DNA of 64,000 nt from Nymphaea colorata (GCF_008831285.2 NC_045141.1:14990106-15054105); one strand, 5' to 3'. Shown: positions 31,001-41,936, numbered from the stretch's first letter. The notes: generated by a model from the letters alone, not told the origin. Translations and numbers: made by a program.

Positions 31001-33991
31001 CTTGCAAGTGAACTATAAACACTGATGCATTAATGAGCATATGATACTACTGCCACTACTAATGACAGTTTAAGGCTTCAACATGTCCTGTAGTGGATAT
31101 TCTTACTATATCAACAATGAAAGCAAGTGCAAGTAACTGTCTCAAAGGGGCTACCTGCAGCTAGAGGAAATTTCGATGTCGTTTGCTTAACATTGAAGAA
31201 ACTACTATTAGCTTTCTTTCTTTTGTTTCTTTAATGTGACCAATAGCAAAGTTGTCTTCCTTGTTTGTGCATGTTCATCTACATACACCATATAACCCAT
31301 GATATAAACAGGTTGAATCCAGAGTCGAGGATTTGCCATTATTGGCTGCTATGTGACTGACTGCCCAATCCCCATGCATTTAGCTATACCCAACCCCCAT
31401 TTAAATTCCCAGATATGACAATGAAAGCAGGCTACTCAGAAAACAATATTTCACTGGAAAGAGAAAGAGAACAGACTCCTTACTTGATATGCTTATTAAC
31501 ATTCATTGTTTAAATGTAAATGAGTTGGATTACCTATTCACCAATGTCAATGGGCACCTCTACAATTCTTGTCACCAATGTTAGACCATGTGCACCCACA
31601 ATGGTACTAAGTTATGAGGTATTTCTAACATGGTCAGTTGGGGCCTCAAACTTAAAATGAGAAATAATGCAATATATGATTGCCATACTCCTACTTTTAG
31701 GTTTTTATTGTTAATCAAGAACTTATATTACCTTGCATGAAAAAGTGCATTTGTGATTTTGTAAGCTACATGTTTTTACGTGTAAGTAGAGACGTACCCC
31801 TGAGTCCATTTTTTATGCAATTATTGTCATCCCTCAAGCCCCTATCCTTCCCCACACTGCAACAGATTATCAATCAACAACCTATTTTTATCATGACCAA
31901 GTTATGCCTTTTCCTGCACCACCCAGAGTCACCTGTTCAATGAAGAAATGCTACCTAATCGCACTTCCATTGGTCATTTTATCAAGTGAACAAGTCACGG
32001 AGAGAGCATGGTTTGTCTAGGAAGTCTTTACCATGGGAAAAGAGTCCAAGCATTGATCCTCCTTTGAATTGTCACTCACAAAAATCTCAGCAGAATCATT
32101 ATCAGAGTCTAAACAAATCACATTGGAGCATCCTGTTTGAAAGGAACAATACTGAGATTGTCTCAAATTCAACAGCAAGAAAAACAAATGAATACAATTA
32201 ACCTTTAAATGTCATCATTCTAAAAAAAATAAAGAAAGGAAAAAGGCTTGTCATTGCATGTCATACTCAAAGCAACACAATAAAAGGTAATTTTCTCACA
32301 AATGAAGAACTGAACAGGATACTTCATATGCGCCGAATTCAAAATGGTAGACTAAGTACAGTACCACAGCCGATGAAGTGGTAAAAATGTAGTTCAAACT
32401 GTAGGGTATTTCTATAGCACGTTTGGCATTAAAGGGACCATAAATCCTGAAAAAGTAAGTTAAAAGCTCCAGTGTACTAATGAAGCTGTTTGCTTGCTCC
32501 TGAAGCATAGTAACTGAATAAGATATCATGAAATTTGTTACAAGACTTTCCAGACTCCATAAACAATTTACTGCAATAAAACATGCATTCTTCTTCCTCT
32601 TCCTTTTCTCTTGAGCAGGAAAGTGGCGGACAACATAGAGAATCCCACCTTTGCTTTCTAATTTTAGGCTTAGGCAACGGGAAGACTTTCTTGGTAGGCA
32701 AGGAAGGGCACCCACAGTTTTTGCAAGTAATGACAACAACAGAAGGGTCTAGTAAATGCGCACAACCTGAAGTAGCAAACTTGGCACTTCGTCACAAGTC
32801 ACAACTCGATGGTTTCCTCATCATTTTCGAAAAAAGGGAAAGAATTAGAAAATATGGGGGTGGGATTTCAAGCATAAAGGTGAAGGGTCTTTCTTAGAGA
32901 GTGCACGTTTACCAGTCCAGCTGTCATAGTTGAGTTACTACAGTAGGACACTCAAATAGAATTGTCTGCAGACGGTCGATAAATTTATTACTAGCAAGGT
33001 TCCAAAAGGTAAGTGCCTTTAAAGGGAATTACGCAGGTTTCGTCGTTTGTTCATCGCGAATACCAAAATAAATCAAAGTTTAATAATTTAGTCTGCAGAG
33101 AAACGCTTTCCTGGAAAATGTCTTAGGTTTCAAGCTCCAGAGATCATAATTTGCTATGTGTGAAGCGTTGGCTTCTCCAAACAAGGGCAGTAGATCATAC
33201 CACCACCACCAGTAGCATTGCAATGTAAATGTTTCGGCTATTTCGCTAGGGATGAAAAGAGATCGAAGAAGCCAAATTCTTAGACTCAAAAACCCAACAA
33301 CGAAAACCCGCAAAATCTCCCGTAGCAAAAAAACCTAGCAGCCCGTTGGAATTCTCGAAGAGCAGCCAATTAGCTCTAAAGGGAATTACGCATGTTTCGT
33401 CGTTTGTTCATCGCGAATACCAAAATAAATCAAAGTTTAATAATTTAGTCTGCAGAGAAACGCTTTCCTGGAAAATGTCTTAGGTTTCAAGCTCCAGAGA
33501 TCATAATTTGCTATGTGTGAAGCGTTGGCTTCTCCAAACAAGGGCAGTAGATCATACCACCACCACCAGTAGCATTGCAATGTAAATGTTTCGGCTATTT
33601 CGCTAGGGATGAAAAGAGATCGAAGAAGCCAAATTCTTAGACTCAAAAACCCAACAACGAAAACCCGCAAAATCTCCCGTTGCAAAAAAACCTAGCAGCC
33701 CGTTGGAATTCTCGAAGAGCAGCCAATTAGCTCACCAGAGGCTTTATCATTAGGTAAGGCAGTGAAAGATTGGGATTCGGTGCATTTGACGATGGAGACG
33801 TCCGACCGGCAAGAAAATGGCGTTTCCGGCACAACCAAGGGGGTGGTGACATCCTTCTGCGGGGTGTCAATGACGAGAAAAGGCACAGCTTCGTCTCCGT
33901 GCCGCGTGGCTGCCGGAACATCGGGATTGTAGGTGAGAACATCGTCTTCCTCGCCGTCCGACAGGATCTCGACGGTGACCGGCAGACTCAT
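24764..33991 (-). CDS. EME1: EME1, non-catalytic partner of MUS81 structure-specific endonuclease
   Basis: EME1 pairs with MUS81 in the nucleus to cut branched DNA such as nicked Holliday junctions and flaps during repair and class II crossovers. Exons are 33991-33736, 32132-32032, 29681-29505, 29419-29266, 29156-29047, 28461-28286, 27962-27899, 27797-27679, 26074-25985, 25123-25009 and 24931-24764. Together 1530 nt give 509 aa, near the Arabidopsis length. The order is: an acidic N-terminus with VEILSDGEED (7-16) and VICLDSDND (90-98); a charged helix (about 155-215); an ERCC4-like nuclease fold from about 216 (IDTKVVEMGLIGG); a linker with WKRPPVEEVL and VHSRQCLDEAEVAEHIVGL; and a C-terminal helix-hairpin-helix region (LTAIPKVQPRFA). 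It ends TDDVEDGADFF. The catalytic ERK motif of MUS81 is absent, as expected for EME1. Exons 2 and 3 are well supported by phase; an extra small exon between 29.7 and 32.0 kb cannot be excluded. Confidence 0.92.
30732..30809. repeat. 39-bp tandem duplication in EME1 intron
   Basis: Two adjacent 39-bp copies, 30732-30770 and 30771-30809, differ by one base near the start ('aacaaaacag' versus 'aacaaagcag'). The near identity implies a recent event. It lies deep in the EME1 intron between exons 2 and 3 and touches no splice site. Confidence 0.85.
32477..32790 (-). other. Unexplained cysteine-rich open stretch in EME1 intron 1
   Basis: On the minus strand a frame stays open for about 100 codons. 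It includes Cys pairs in the phrases SGCAHLLDP, CKNCGCP and LCCPPLSCS, plus a KKVFPLPKPKIRKQR basic segment. A polypyrimidine tract ending 'gctacttcag' lies at its upstream edge and a possible donor 'aaag|gtggga' inside it, so it could act as a cassette exon. Its acceptor phase fits EME1 exon 1, but its donor phase does not fit the next EME1 exon. The same DNA is also open on the plus strand for about 100 codons. I do not recognise either product. Confidence 0.25.
33020..33733. repeat. 357-bp tandem duplication in EME1 intron 1
   Basis: Copy 1 is 33020-33376 and copy 2 is 33377-33733, with an exact period of 357 bp. I saw two differences, 'caggtttc' versus 'catgtttc' near the start and 'ccgtagc' versus 'ccgttgc' near the end. 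Copy 2 ends at the third nucleotide of EME1 intron 1, next to the exon 1 splice donor (GT at 33735-33734). The duplication therefore copied the intron from just inside the donor without copying the GT, and splicing should be unaffected. Confidence 0.93.
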
Positions 33992-34079
33992 TTTCCTCCT
34001 CTTTCTGGCCCCAACCGGTCGCCCGTTCAAAATGCGGAGACTGCGCGCCAAGCCCTTTTCCCCGTGATTCTTACACAAA

Positions 34080-36221
34080 TTGCTTTGTCCTTTTCATGTA
34101 ATTCAATTTTATGCCTAAAGTTTATTAAAATTCGAAAATATGCTTCCTTATTTAAAATATTCTACATGACCGCAGCCTAAAAATCTTAAATCCATAACTA
34201 TCAAACCTGGCTTTTCTTTTTTTGTATTTTCAAATACAAAACTTATACCTCCGATCAAAAGATATCGACGTTTATCTCTAGAATCAAAGAAGGTTATATG
34301 GTATGGCTTGTTGAGACATACATGAAAACCAACCGTTCGCTGACACTTAAGTGACTCATGAAAATTTCTCCTTATTTAGTAAGACTATATGAACAAATGC
34401 CTAAACCAAAATATGTAATTGTTATGGGAGACTGTACTACAGTACCAATTCTTATAGTATTGTTCGGAGAGTCGATAAGTTAATCCCTGTCCATGCTTAT
34501 TTGCCAGGTTGTCCATCTAAACCAGATGCAATTATAGACGCTATAATGAAACTTCATAAGAAGGTATCTCGAAGGTATCTCGAGAAATCTATGAAGATAG
34601 AACAGGAGCTCTCCTCACTATCCAATATCAAGAGATAGGGGTGGATTTTCATACTCGCTTCTTTTATGGCATAACATGCAATGTGGCATCCCATGAGGTT
34701 CAAATCAACTATCCAATACCCAGTACTTGATTTGCAAGTTAAAATATGATAGTTTTCAAAATTAGGGTTTTACTTGGCAAGTAGGTATAAAATAATCAAG
34801 ATTTATAGAATGAGCCTCATCACATGTCTTATACAATATGCTCTTGAGAATAATCTTTTCAGCCAACGGGATCTAGTTCGGTCAGAATACATGTGCTTTG
34901 GAAGTTTCCTCAATTTTAACTTAAGTTAATTTTAAAAGAATAAAGCACTAAAAAGTTGCCGGCCATTTGTTCTCACCATTTCATTCTTAAAGCCTATTTC
35001 AGCATAAAGTGACCAAAACGCCATTGAGTTTTTAAGAAATGATCTTTTATAAGGGTTGAAAAAGAAAGTGCATGTAGGCATATGGATATTTGCTCACATG
35101 GGCCTACAAAGTTCATTTATTTACATGTTAGTACTTTCAATTAATCCCTAAAAACTCTTTTGATAATAGGAACTTTGTAATTTTTAGAACAAATTGTTCT
35201 ATGAATGTGCCTATGTTTTGGAAATAGCTTAATAGAGCAATTTATTCTAAGACATACGATGTTCTTGTTATCAAACACTCCTTAAAAGAAACTTATCGTA
35301 GTAGAAACACTATGTAAGTGTTTTATGAATTTGTCTTAAAGATTATGATAGGTTTATGGAATATTATAATTAATGATCCATGAATTTATCTCAAAGTCTG
35401 GGGCAAATTCATAGAACAATAGAGAGTATTTCGTGTTACAAACAATAATAAACTATTTCATGGATTTGTCATAAAGATTGAGGTGGATTTATGGAACAAT
35501 ATAATTTATTATTGTCCTAACTGCTAAATTAAGATTGTTTTCTTATAGTACTCATCAACCCAAAATTTCTAGTTCTACCATTGTACACAACCCTCTATTT
35601 CACAAGAATGTTGATAAGGCCTCGAACAAAAAGAAACTTGGATATATTTTCCCTTAAGCTTAGCTTCCACTTTTCTCTGTCGGTGTTTGTTTGTTAAAGA
35701 ACAGCTTAAGCTAGTTCACAGGCCTGTGCATATAATCAGCTTCCGTTTTTAGAAACCTAAACTAGCTTTGCAGATATGTTGGAGTCCAAATTTATATGTT
35801 ACAAAGGGAAAAAAACACAAAATCTGATGCACATACCAAAGTTTACGAAAGTTTTGAATTGATTTAGTAAAATCCATTTCAGACAACGTTACAATTTGGT
35901 TCAATCCCAGCTATGATGTTTGATTGGACTTATCAGAGCCAATGACACTGAAAAGTTTCCCAGTCTACAGCAGGAATACCTAACGGACCAACCAAAGCTC
36001 AAAAATGCTGGATCTTGTTGCCATCATATATATATACAACGATGAATGTGAAAGTATATTACAAAGATTATATTCATACTTCCACATGCAATACAAGGGG
36101 ACACGATCACCACTCATGTCCAAATAAGATCTTCCTTTGTTTTTTTTCATCTAATTTCTTTCTGAACACACAAAAATAGATAGCTTGGAAAGGCAACAAA
36201 ACCTATATATAAATATAAATA

Positions 36222-36272
<51 letters not shown>

Positions 36273-36480
36273 GAGAGGGAGAGAGGATGCATCAGAGGCC
36301 TGGAGTCGAAGTTACAGAATAAAGAAACAGCATCCATTTTTTTTTTATTTGGTCATGGAAACCAACACGTGAATTTGGAAAAGCAAGCCTACAAATCAAG
36401 ATCACAAACCAGAGATGAAGAAATGAAGACGCGATCTTCTAATCGTTGCTGATTGTTCATGACATTCTCGTTGAAGAATG
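34080..36480. other. Intergenic region between EME1 promoter and RALF
   Basis: The first few hundred bases should hold the EME1 promoter; exon 1 lies in a local GC-rich island that fades at about 34.08 kb. I see no coding exon. 35.16-35.53 kb has a loose direct repetition of 'gaatttgtc..aaagattg..ggatttatggaac', a degraded repeat family also met near 0.55 kb and 58.1 kb. A (TA)n tract lies at about 36227-36266. The RALF 3' untranslated region probably covers about 36.3-36.52 kb. Confidence 0.45.
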
Positions 36481-36525
36481 GTTGCTTCTAATAAGATGAA
36501 GATCAAGAAGAAGCGCTCTGTTTTT

Positions 36526-36918
36526 TCAATTAAGAATCCTAGCACAGTGAGTGATCATGCTGCACACGCGCCTGTAAGGGTTGGCTTGCGCGCTCTTCTG
36601 GCAGCCGTAGTAGGACTGGCCGCGGGTATTGCATGGCACCGAGTTCCGGCGCAGGGCTCTGTAGCTTATGTACCCGCTCTGAGGGTACAGCATTCGCCGG
36701 CCGGCGGCGCCCCCGGAGTTCGGCGGCGACATCTCTTCCTCGTCCAGGTCCATGCACTGGCCGATGGAGCCGCCGCACGAGCGGTGCTCGTTCACGACCT
36801 TGTTATGGGCCGAGAGGCCCCAGCGGTTTGAGCCTAGGCTGGCGACCTCTGCCTTGGGCGTGGCCACCACCATGGCCATGGCTAGAAGGAGCAAGATCAG
36901 AGGCACTCTGAACGCCAT
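36526..36918 (-). CDS. RALF (rapid alkalinization factor) peptide hormone precursor
   Basis: This is a secreted signalling peptide precursor of 130 aa without introns. RALF peptides are sensed at the cell surface by CrRLK1L kinases such as FERONIA with LLG co-receptors, and raise apoplastic pH to curb cell expansion. Residues 1-23 form a signal peptide with a Leu/Ala core. A propeptide with two cysteines (C48, C55) follows, then the dibasic subtilase site RRML at 74-77. The mature part has YISY at 83-86, the RRNSVPC stretch, QSYYGC and NPYRRVCS, with four conserved cysteines C96, C106, C119 and C125 for two disulfides. It closely fits the RALF1-type class and seems intact. In NPYRRxCS the usual Gly is Val here. 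The coding region is a sharp GC-rich island in AT-rich DNA, which explains the long open frames also seen antisense to it. Confidence 0.96.
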   Translation of the reverse strand: MAFRVPLILLLLAMAMVVATPKAEVASLGSNRWGLSAHNKVVNEHRSCGGSIGQCMDLDEEEMSPPNSGGAAGRRMLYPQSGYISYRALRRNSVPCNTRGQSYYGCQKSAQANPYRRVCSMITHCARILN

Positions 36919-36989
36919 TGTTGAGCACGAAGAGAAGGGCGTGGCAATTTGGTGGTCTCTTGTATATTAAGATCTGAGAGACAGGGAGA

Positions 36990-37011
36990 AAGAGAGAGAG
37001 AGAGAGAGAGG
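36990..37011 (-). repeat. (GA/CT)n tract in RALF 5' leader
   Basis: A (GA)n run on the plus strand gives a (CT)n pyrimidine tract in the RALF leader, about 75-95 nt upstream of the ATG. CT-rich leaders are common in plant genes and may affect expression; that is inference. Confidence 0.6.
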
Positions 37012-37101
37012 TTCTGATTTCTATTTGGGAAAGGCAGTTGTTTGTGGCTGTTGTGAGGAGGAGAGCGATGCCCACAATCTCTCTCTCATGAATCTGCACG
37101 G

Positions 37102-37107
37102 TATATA
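37102..37107 (-). promoter_or_regulatory. Probable TATA box of RALF gene
   Basis: TATATA within 'acatatatac' on the minus strand lies about 185 bp upstream of the RALF ATG. It would place the transcription start near 37075, followed by a leader of about 155 nt that contains the CT tract. Confidence 0.5.
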
Positions 37108-37795
37108 TGTCGAGGCTTTTTTGTTGGTTCAGTGGCTACGCCGGAAGCCATGGCCGGCCGTGTGTTCTTGATGAACAATCTCTACAACTCTCTATTATGA
37201 AGAAAATAATCATTTTTTGTTATTTTCATGGTCAAATTAGAAACTCTTTTTTTTAGTAAATAAGCGGTTATAATAACTGGCTTTCTATTCCACTTTCTCT
37301 CCAAGTGTTAAACTAAATTCCTCCTTTTTCTCCCTCTATGTTTCCTCTACAACTATTTAATTTACAGCTCTCTCTCTCTCTCTCTCTCTCTCTACATAAA
37401 TTTAACGTACATGTTTCATAGTTCTATGTGTAAGAACGGCCTAGATCGAATGGTTTCATAACTAAATGATAAAGTCAGTACCCATCTGAGAAGTCACATA
37501 ATTTATATAAATGATACTGTATTTGTCAAACATCAACTGATCTTGTGAAAAATAATATACAATGCATCATTTCACCTCAAAAACGTGATTCTAAATGGCC
37601 GGGAGAATACCAATGATCAAAAATATATTTTCTCCGTGGAAAGATCCATCTTTATTATTTCACCTTGCATATCACATTTACAAGGTCTTCTATAATCGAA
37701 CATCAAGATTTACACCTAGAATAGGTACTCAGTAAGGTTAAACAAATCAAAATCTGAAACACAAATTCTAACTTTTTATTTGTTCAGTGGTATTA

Positions 37796-37998
37796 TAACG
37801 ATGGGACTCACTCTCGAGCTGGGCCTCCTGGTTCGATGGATCTCAAAAGTTTAGTTTTTTATTAAAGACTACGAAAGATATTCAAGTGCTTATAAAAGAG
37901 GTTTTTAAAGTGGCTGGTTGTCATGGTTCCTAGTTTTTTTCAAGTTAAAATTCATATGTCGAACCAAGAGCCTAAGCCCGAGTGCGAGCCCTACAATG
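37796..37998. repeat. Foldback (long inverted repeat) element
   Basis: The left arm at about 37805-37840 ('actctcgagctgggcctcct' then 'ggttcga') is matched in inverted orientation by the right arm at about 37953-37998 ('tcgaaccaagagcctaagcc' then 'cgagtgcgagccctac'). The arms are about 40 bp, imperfect, and separated by about 110 bp of AT-rich DNA. A segment at 285-350 resembles one arm. There is no coding capacity, so it is probably a non-autonomous element. I could not define target-site duplications. Confidence 0.5.
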
Positions 37999-38916
37999 GT
38001 TTGGGTGGCCACATATACCATAGCCATCAAATCATAGTTAACAAGAATCATAGGAACCTCACACCTTTTTAAAAACCCCAAGCTCGAAGCTGGTTATATG
38101 CACCTCGAATGATACAATGACCAAAATGTCCTTGGTCAGCAAAAAGAGGAGCCCTCTTACAAGGGTAGCAACCACTGCACCACCTTCACCTGGTCCTGCT
38201 AGCCAGGATCAGATTAAATAACCTTCTCAACCATTTCATGAGTGTGGATCGAATATGGCAGCCTAGAGGTAGTTAAGGTTGTATGCACCGTTATGTGTGT
38301 GTTGCTTACATACTCGAAAAAAAACGTCCTTTATAGACATTTCACTTTTTTATTTTCATTTTTATCTTATCAGAAATTTATATATTTTTTGTGCAAACTA
38401 TGGATATTTTTGTCATTAACCATATTGATACACAAAATTTCATGCAGATAACACATATAACCAGCTTTGGCTAAAAGGGCAAAGCTGCCCAAAGCAATTT
38501 GCTTTTTGAATTTTCCAATTGATGTCTAAGCTGCTTTTTTGTCTTGCGTTGGTTAAGAAAAAGAAAAAGAGTAAGTAATTATCAGAGCTACAATTTTCCT
38601 AGCTTTAAATTATTTTGCCTGCACCATCCTCTCGCCAGGCAATATATATGCACCCTTTAAAAAAAAGTTGGGATATTTTAGAAATTTGTAAAAAAAAAAT
38701 ATTTTTAGACTTTTTAACTTTTTCATTACTGTTTTTTACCACAAAGGTTTTTTTTTTTTTTTTTTATAATCAAGGGTATTCTATCATTATATACGATGAT
38801 GCACAAGTTTTTTATACATACAATGGTGCATATAATTAGCTTTGGTTTTAAGATGGTTGGAACTTAGTGATTATAAGATGCCCGGAGAGGTTGTAAACAG
38901 TCTTATACATGTAGTT

Positions 38917-39128
38917 AAATGGCAGAGCCATAAAATTTTAGCTGAGGGACATTGATTCATCTTATTATTACAATTGATTGGGTGCATCAGGGCATTGACA
39001 TGAGTCGAGTGTGGGCACCCCGTATGGCTAAGGCTGAATTCAACACATGATAAATAAATTTTTTTAAAGGATTACATAGGCTGGGGTGGGCAGTTGCCCA
39101 CACCAGCCCCATGGTAGCTCCGCTACTA
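38917..39128. mobile_element. hAT-type short non-autonomous element (degenerate TIRs)
   Basis: This 212-bp element is flanked on both sides by the 8-bp direct repeat ATGTAGTT (38909-38916 and 39129-39136), the target-site duplication length of hAT transposons. The left end reads AAATGGCAGAGCC and the inverted right end TAGTAGCGGAGCTA, both diverged from a TAGTGGCGGAGC-type consensus. The right part has a hairpin-prone 'gtgggcagttgcccacacc'. There is no transposase; it would need one in trans. Confidence 0.75.
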
Positions 39129-40019
39129 ATGTAGTTGCATTTCAAAACATGTCTCATATGCCCCTACTATTAAATTCTTGTCGATAAATTTGTATCTTTT
39201 TAGAAGAAATTAATATGCATATGAAATATGACACTCCAAAAGTTCCTTTTTTTGAGACTTATGAAGGGAGTTGTTAAGTGATTAGTTGTCCTAATTCTTA
39301 ATTCTTTTGGAAGAAGAACCAAAGGTTGATAGGGAACAAGATGAAATCTGTTAGACTAGGAGCCAAGCTCAGTGTGAAGTGAGTCGTATTGTTGTAGTAG
39401 TATTACATTGCTTCAACACTCAACCTTACAGTGTCACATCTACATACGTGTGCACCATAAAGAGAGTAAATTGTAACACCTCAAAAGTTTAATATGGTGT
39501 GACTTATAAAAGAGTTGTTAAGTGATTGATTGTCTTAATTCCTCGTCACTTTAAAAGAAAAACTGAAACACTATAGAGCATATTAGGGTCCGCCAAACCA
39601 TAAGCCAAAATGTGGTGTGGGAGATCATTACAGAAAAACTGAAAGTTGCCTGCAGAGTACACAGTAAAGGAGAGAAGGACATTCTTGGTATTTTGTTAAA
39701 AAGAAATGTCCTCTATAATCTTTTTGCTTTTTTCATTTTCATTCTTGCCTTTACAAAAAGTTTTTTTCAATGTGCATTTAAGGCATTTTAGTCGTTAACC
39801 ATACTGACACACAAAAATTTGTGCGAGTCCATGTTCTTCATTGTCCCTAATTTTTATAGAGCATGTTATTTGGGTCTTAGATACGCTAGCTTTACTTATT
39901 TTGCTGGAAGCAATGCAACTAAGTGAGGGCTTAACTTTTTGAGTGCAAATCAACACACACACCAAAGTGGATGTAATTCTCTTGGAGACATATGGGTAGG
40001 TGAAAATAATGATCAAGAC

Positions 40020-40236
40020 CAGGGGCGGAGGGAGGGGGGGCCCACCTAGGCCGTGGCCCCACCCTAGCTAACTTAAAAAAAAAAATTACATAAAAAATTT
40101 GAAAATCTTTAGTTGTCTAATGTATTTTTTTTATTTTGATTTACTTTGGTCATACCCGGATAAATTTGTTGGACGTTTTGGCTCGATCGAACGACCGTTT
40201 GGCCCGCCCCTGAAAAAAATCCCGGCTCCGCCCCTG
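40020..40236. mobile_element. hAT-type MITE with intact TIRs and 8-bp TSD
   Basis: This 217-bp element starts CAGGGGCGGAG and ends with the exact reverse complement CTCCGCCCCTG. It is flanked by the perfect 8-bp direct repeat ATCAAGAC (40012-40019 and 40237-40244). Eight-base target duplications and CAGGGGCGGAG-type ends point to the hAT superfamily. The inside is non-coding and AT-rich, with GC-rich subterminal parts. The perfect TSD suggests a fairly young insertion. Confidence 0.88.
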
Positions 40237-41930
40237 ATCAAGACCACTTAATGTTAAGCAGATACAACCATACAAATAATTTGTGAATGCATACTTCCTG
40301 AAACCTGAGCCTCTAGACTTGAGAGACACCAAACCGATTATGAACAATGTTTTTGTTTTCCTAAAACGTTTACAGACAAAGAATTATAACAAAAGAAACT
40401 AAGCTATCATGTTTCCATAAAGTTGCAATCAATAATGCCATTAAAGATCTATATCTATGCATATTGCCACATATATTAGTCATAACAAGTATAGACGTTC
40501 AATATTTTTTTCTTACACATGAAATTCTCACATTACTACTGGTTTCCATTGTCGAAACGTTATGCTGGTGGAGGAAAAAATTGAATCTAGGCAAAAGAAA
40601 ACAGCTTTTTGCCACTTCTTTTGCCAGAGTTTGTGTTCCATATTGCTAACGGATAAGGACTTCAAGATGTGGCACTTCTTCGTTTGTTTGCAACCTAGAT
40701 AAGCTTGAGATACACATGAATGATGAATCAACATGTTAAAATGTGTGAACACACTAATTTTTAAAACCAAAGTTTTTATTGAATTGTATCATTTTAGTTT
40801 TATATTTTATCATGCGTCTTAAATTTGTTTTAGTTTTAACTTTCAATGTTAGGTTATTTTTTTTTTTTAAAGAAAAGCTATGTAATTCTTTGCAACCAAC
40901 TATGGCTAAATTAATGGTCTTAGAGAGGTCGGGGGGGGGGGGGGGTGGTTATCATAACGGTAAAGATGAGAGTTGGTAGGTAATCAGTTTCTGTTTTAAA
41001 TTTTTAGAGTATCAACTTTATATGCTGCAAACAAGAGAGAGGAGGAGGGGGTTGATGGAAGCATGGCGGAGGTGTGGCACCCGAACAGCATGAAGAAATA
41101 CTTCTTATGCTCACCCAAAACTATCGACTAAATTATCGCGGTTTTACTATAAAGAAGACGGAAACTTGTAGAAGTGGGAATATATATAATTGGTATGAAC
41201 CTATAGCGGTGCGAGCATCACCGGTATAGGTTGCCATGGTGGTATCCACCAACCATCCATGCTAGTAATTACAGCGACGAAATTATAGAAGTACACAGGT
41301 TACTATAAGTAAACACTAGGCAGTGCAGTTGGCTTAATGGATCTTATAAATCCAACTTGATGGAGAATGTCAACATTCATTAACCTAACTCGTACCATGT
41401 TGTGAATAATTAATAACATAACCAACAGAAATGAATAAAAGCCTGCAACGGAAATTCTGACACGGGAAGAAGCAATAAACACAGTTTATAATCAATGCAG
41501 CACCTAGTTGGCAGGAACATCGAACTTTCAATTCATAAATATGAGCAATCGAATTGCAAGGCGTCTTACACTTAAGTGTAAGAAGGTTAATATGTTGCCT
41601 ATAATTTGGATTTGAGTGAACCTTGCAAGACCAAGGTTAGTGATTTATACTAATTAAAAATTTGTTAATTGTATATTTAATGTTTTATAAAACAATTTAA
41701 CTCGGCCCTTGAATTATTTTTTATGTTAACATTTAAAAAAAATATAATTAAGAAGCTCTTACATAGAACTTGTCGTAAAGGGTAGGTACTTATCGGGATT
41801 ATGGTCAAAAGAATAGGTGCCTGAAAACATTTTCTTGCTGACAAAGAGATGACAGATTTAGGCATTTAAGAAAAGTACAGGGACATAAAAGTCATTCAAA
41901 TAAAAAGCAACGTTCCATTTTCTGAGTGCC

Positions 41931-41936
<6 letters not shown>

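Larger units (their letters stand above)
37110..41930. other. Intergenic region rich in short repeats, no gene
   Basis: There is no recognisable coding exon. Contents include a (CT)n tract at 37368-37393, a foldback element at about 37.80-38.00 kb, two hAT-type short elements (separate entries), and a loosely repeated pair near 39.23-39.31 and 39.47-39.56 kb sharing 'caaaagtt' and 'gttgttaagtgatt'. There is also a run of about 13 G at 40931-40944. The promoter of the DUF630/632 gene must lie in the last few hundred bases. Confidence 0.5.

Noticed and set aside
33080-33685. Twin 82-codon frames that looked like a duplicated small gene
   Set aside because: Both lie inside the 357-bp intronic duplication, in non-coding EME1 intron. 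The similarity comes from duplication, not from selection.
36478-36970. Several open frames antisense to the RALF gene
   Set aside because: They are shadows of a GC-rich coding region; the sense frame has signal peptide, RRxL, YISY and four cysteines.
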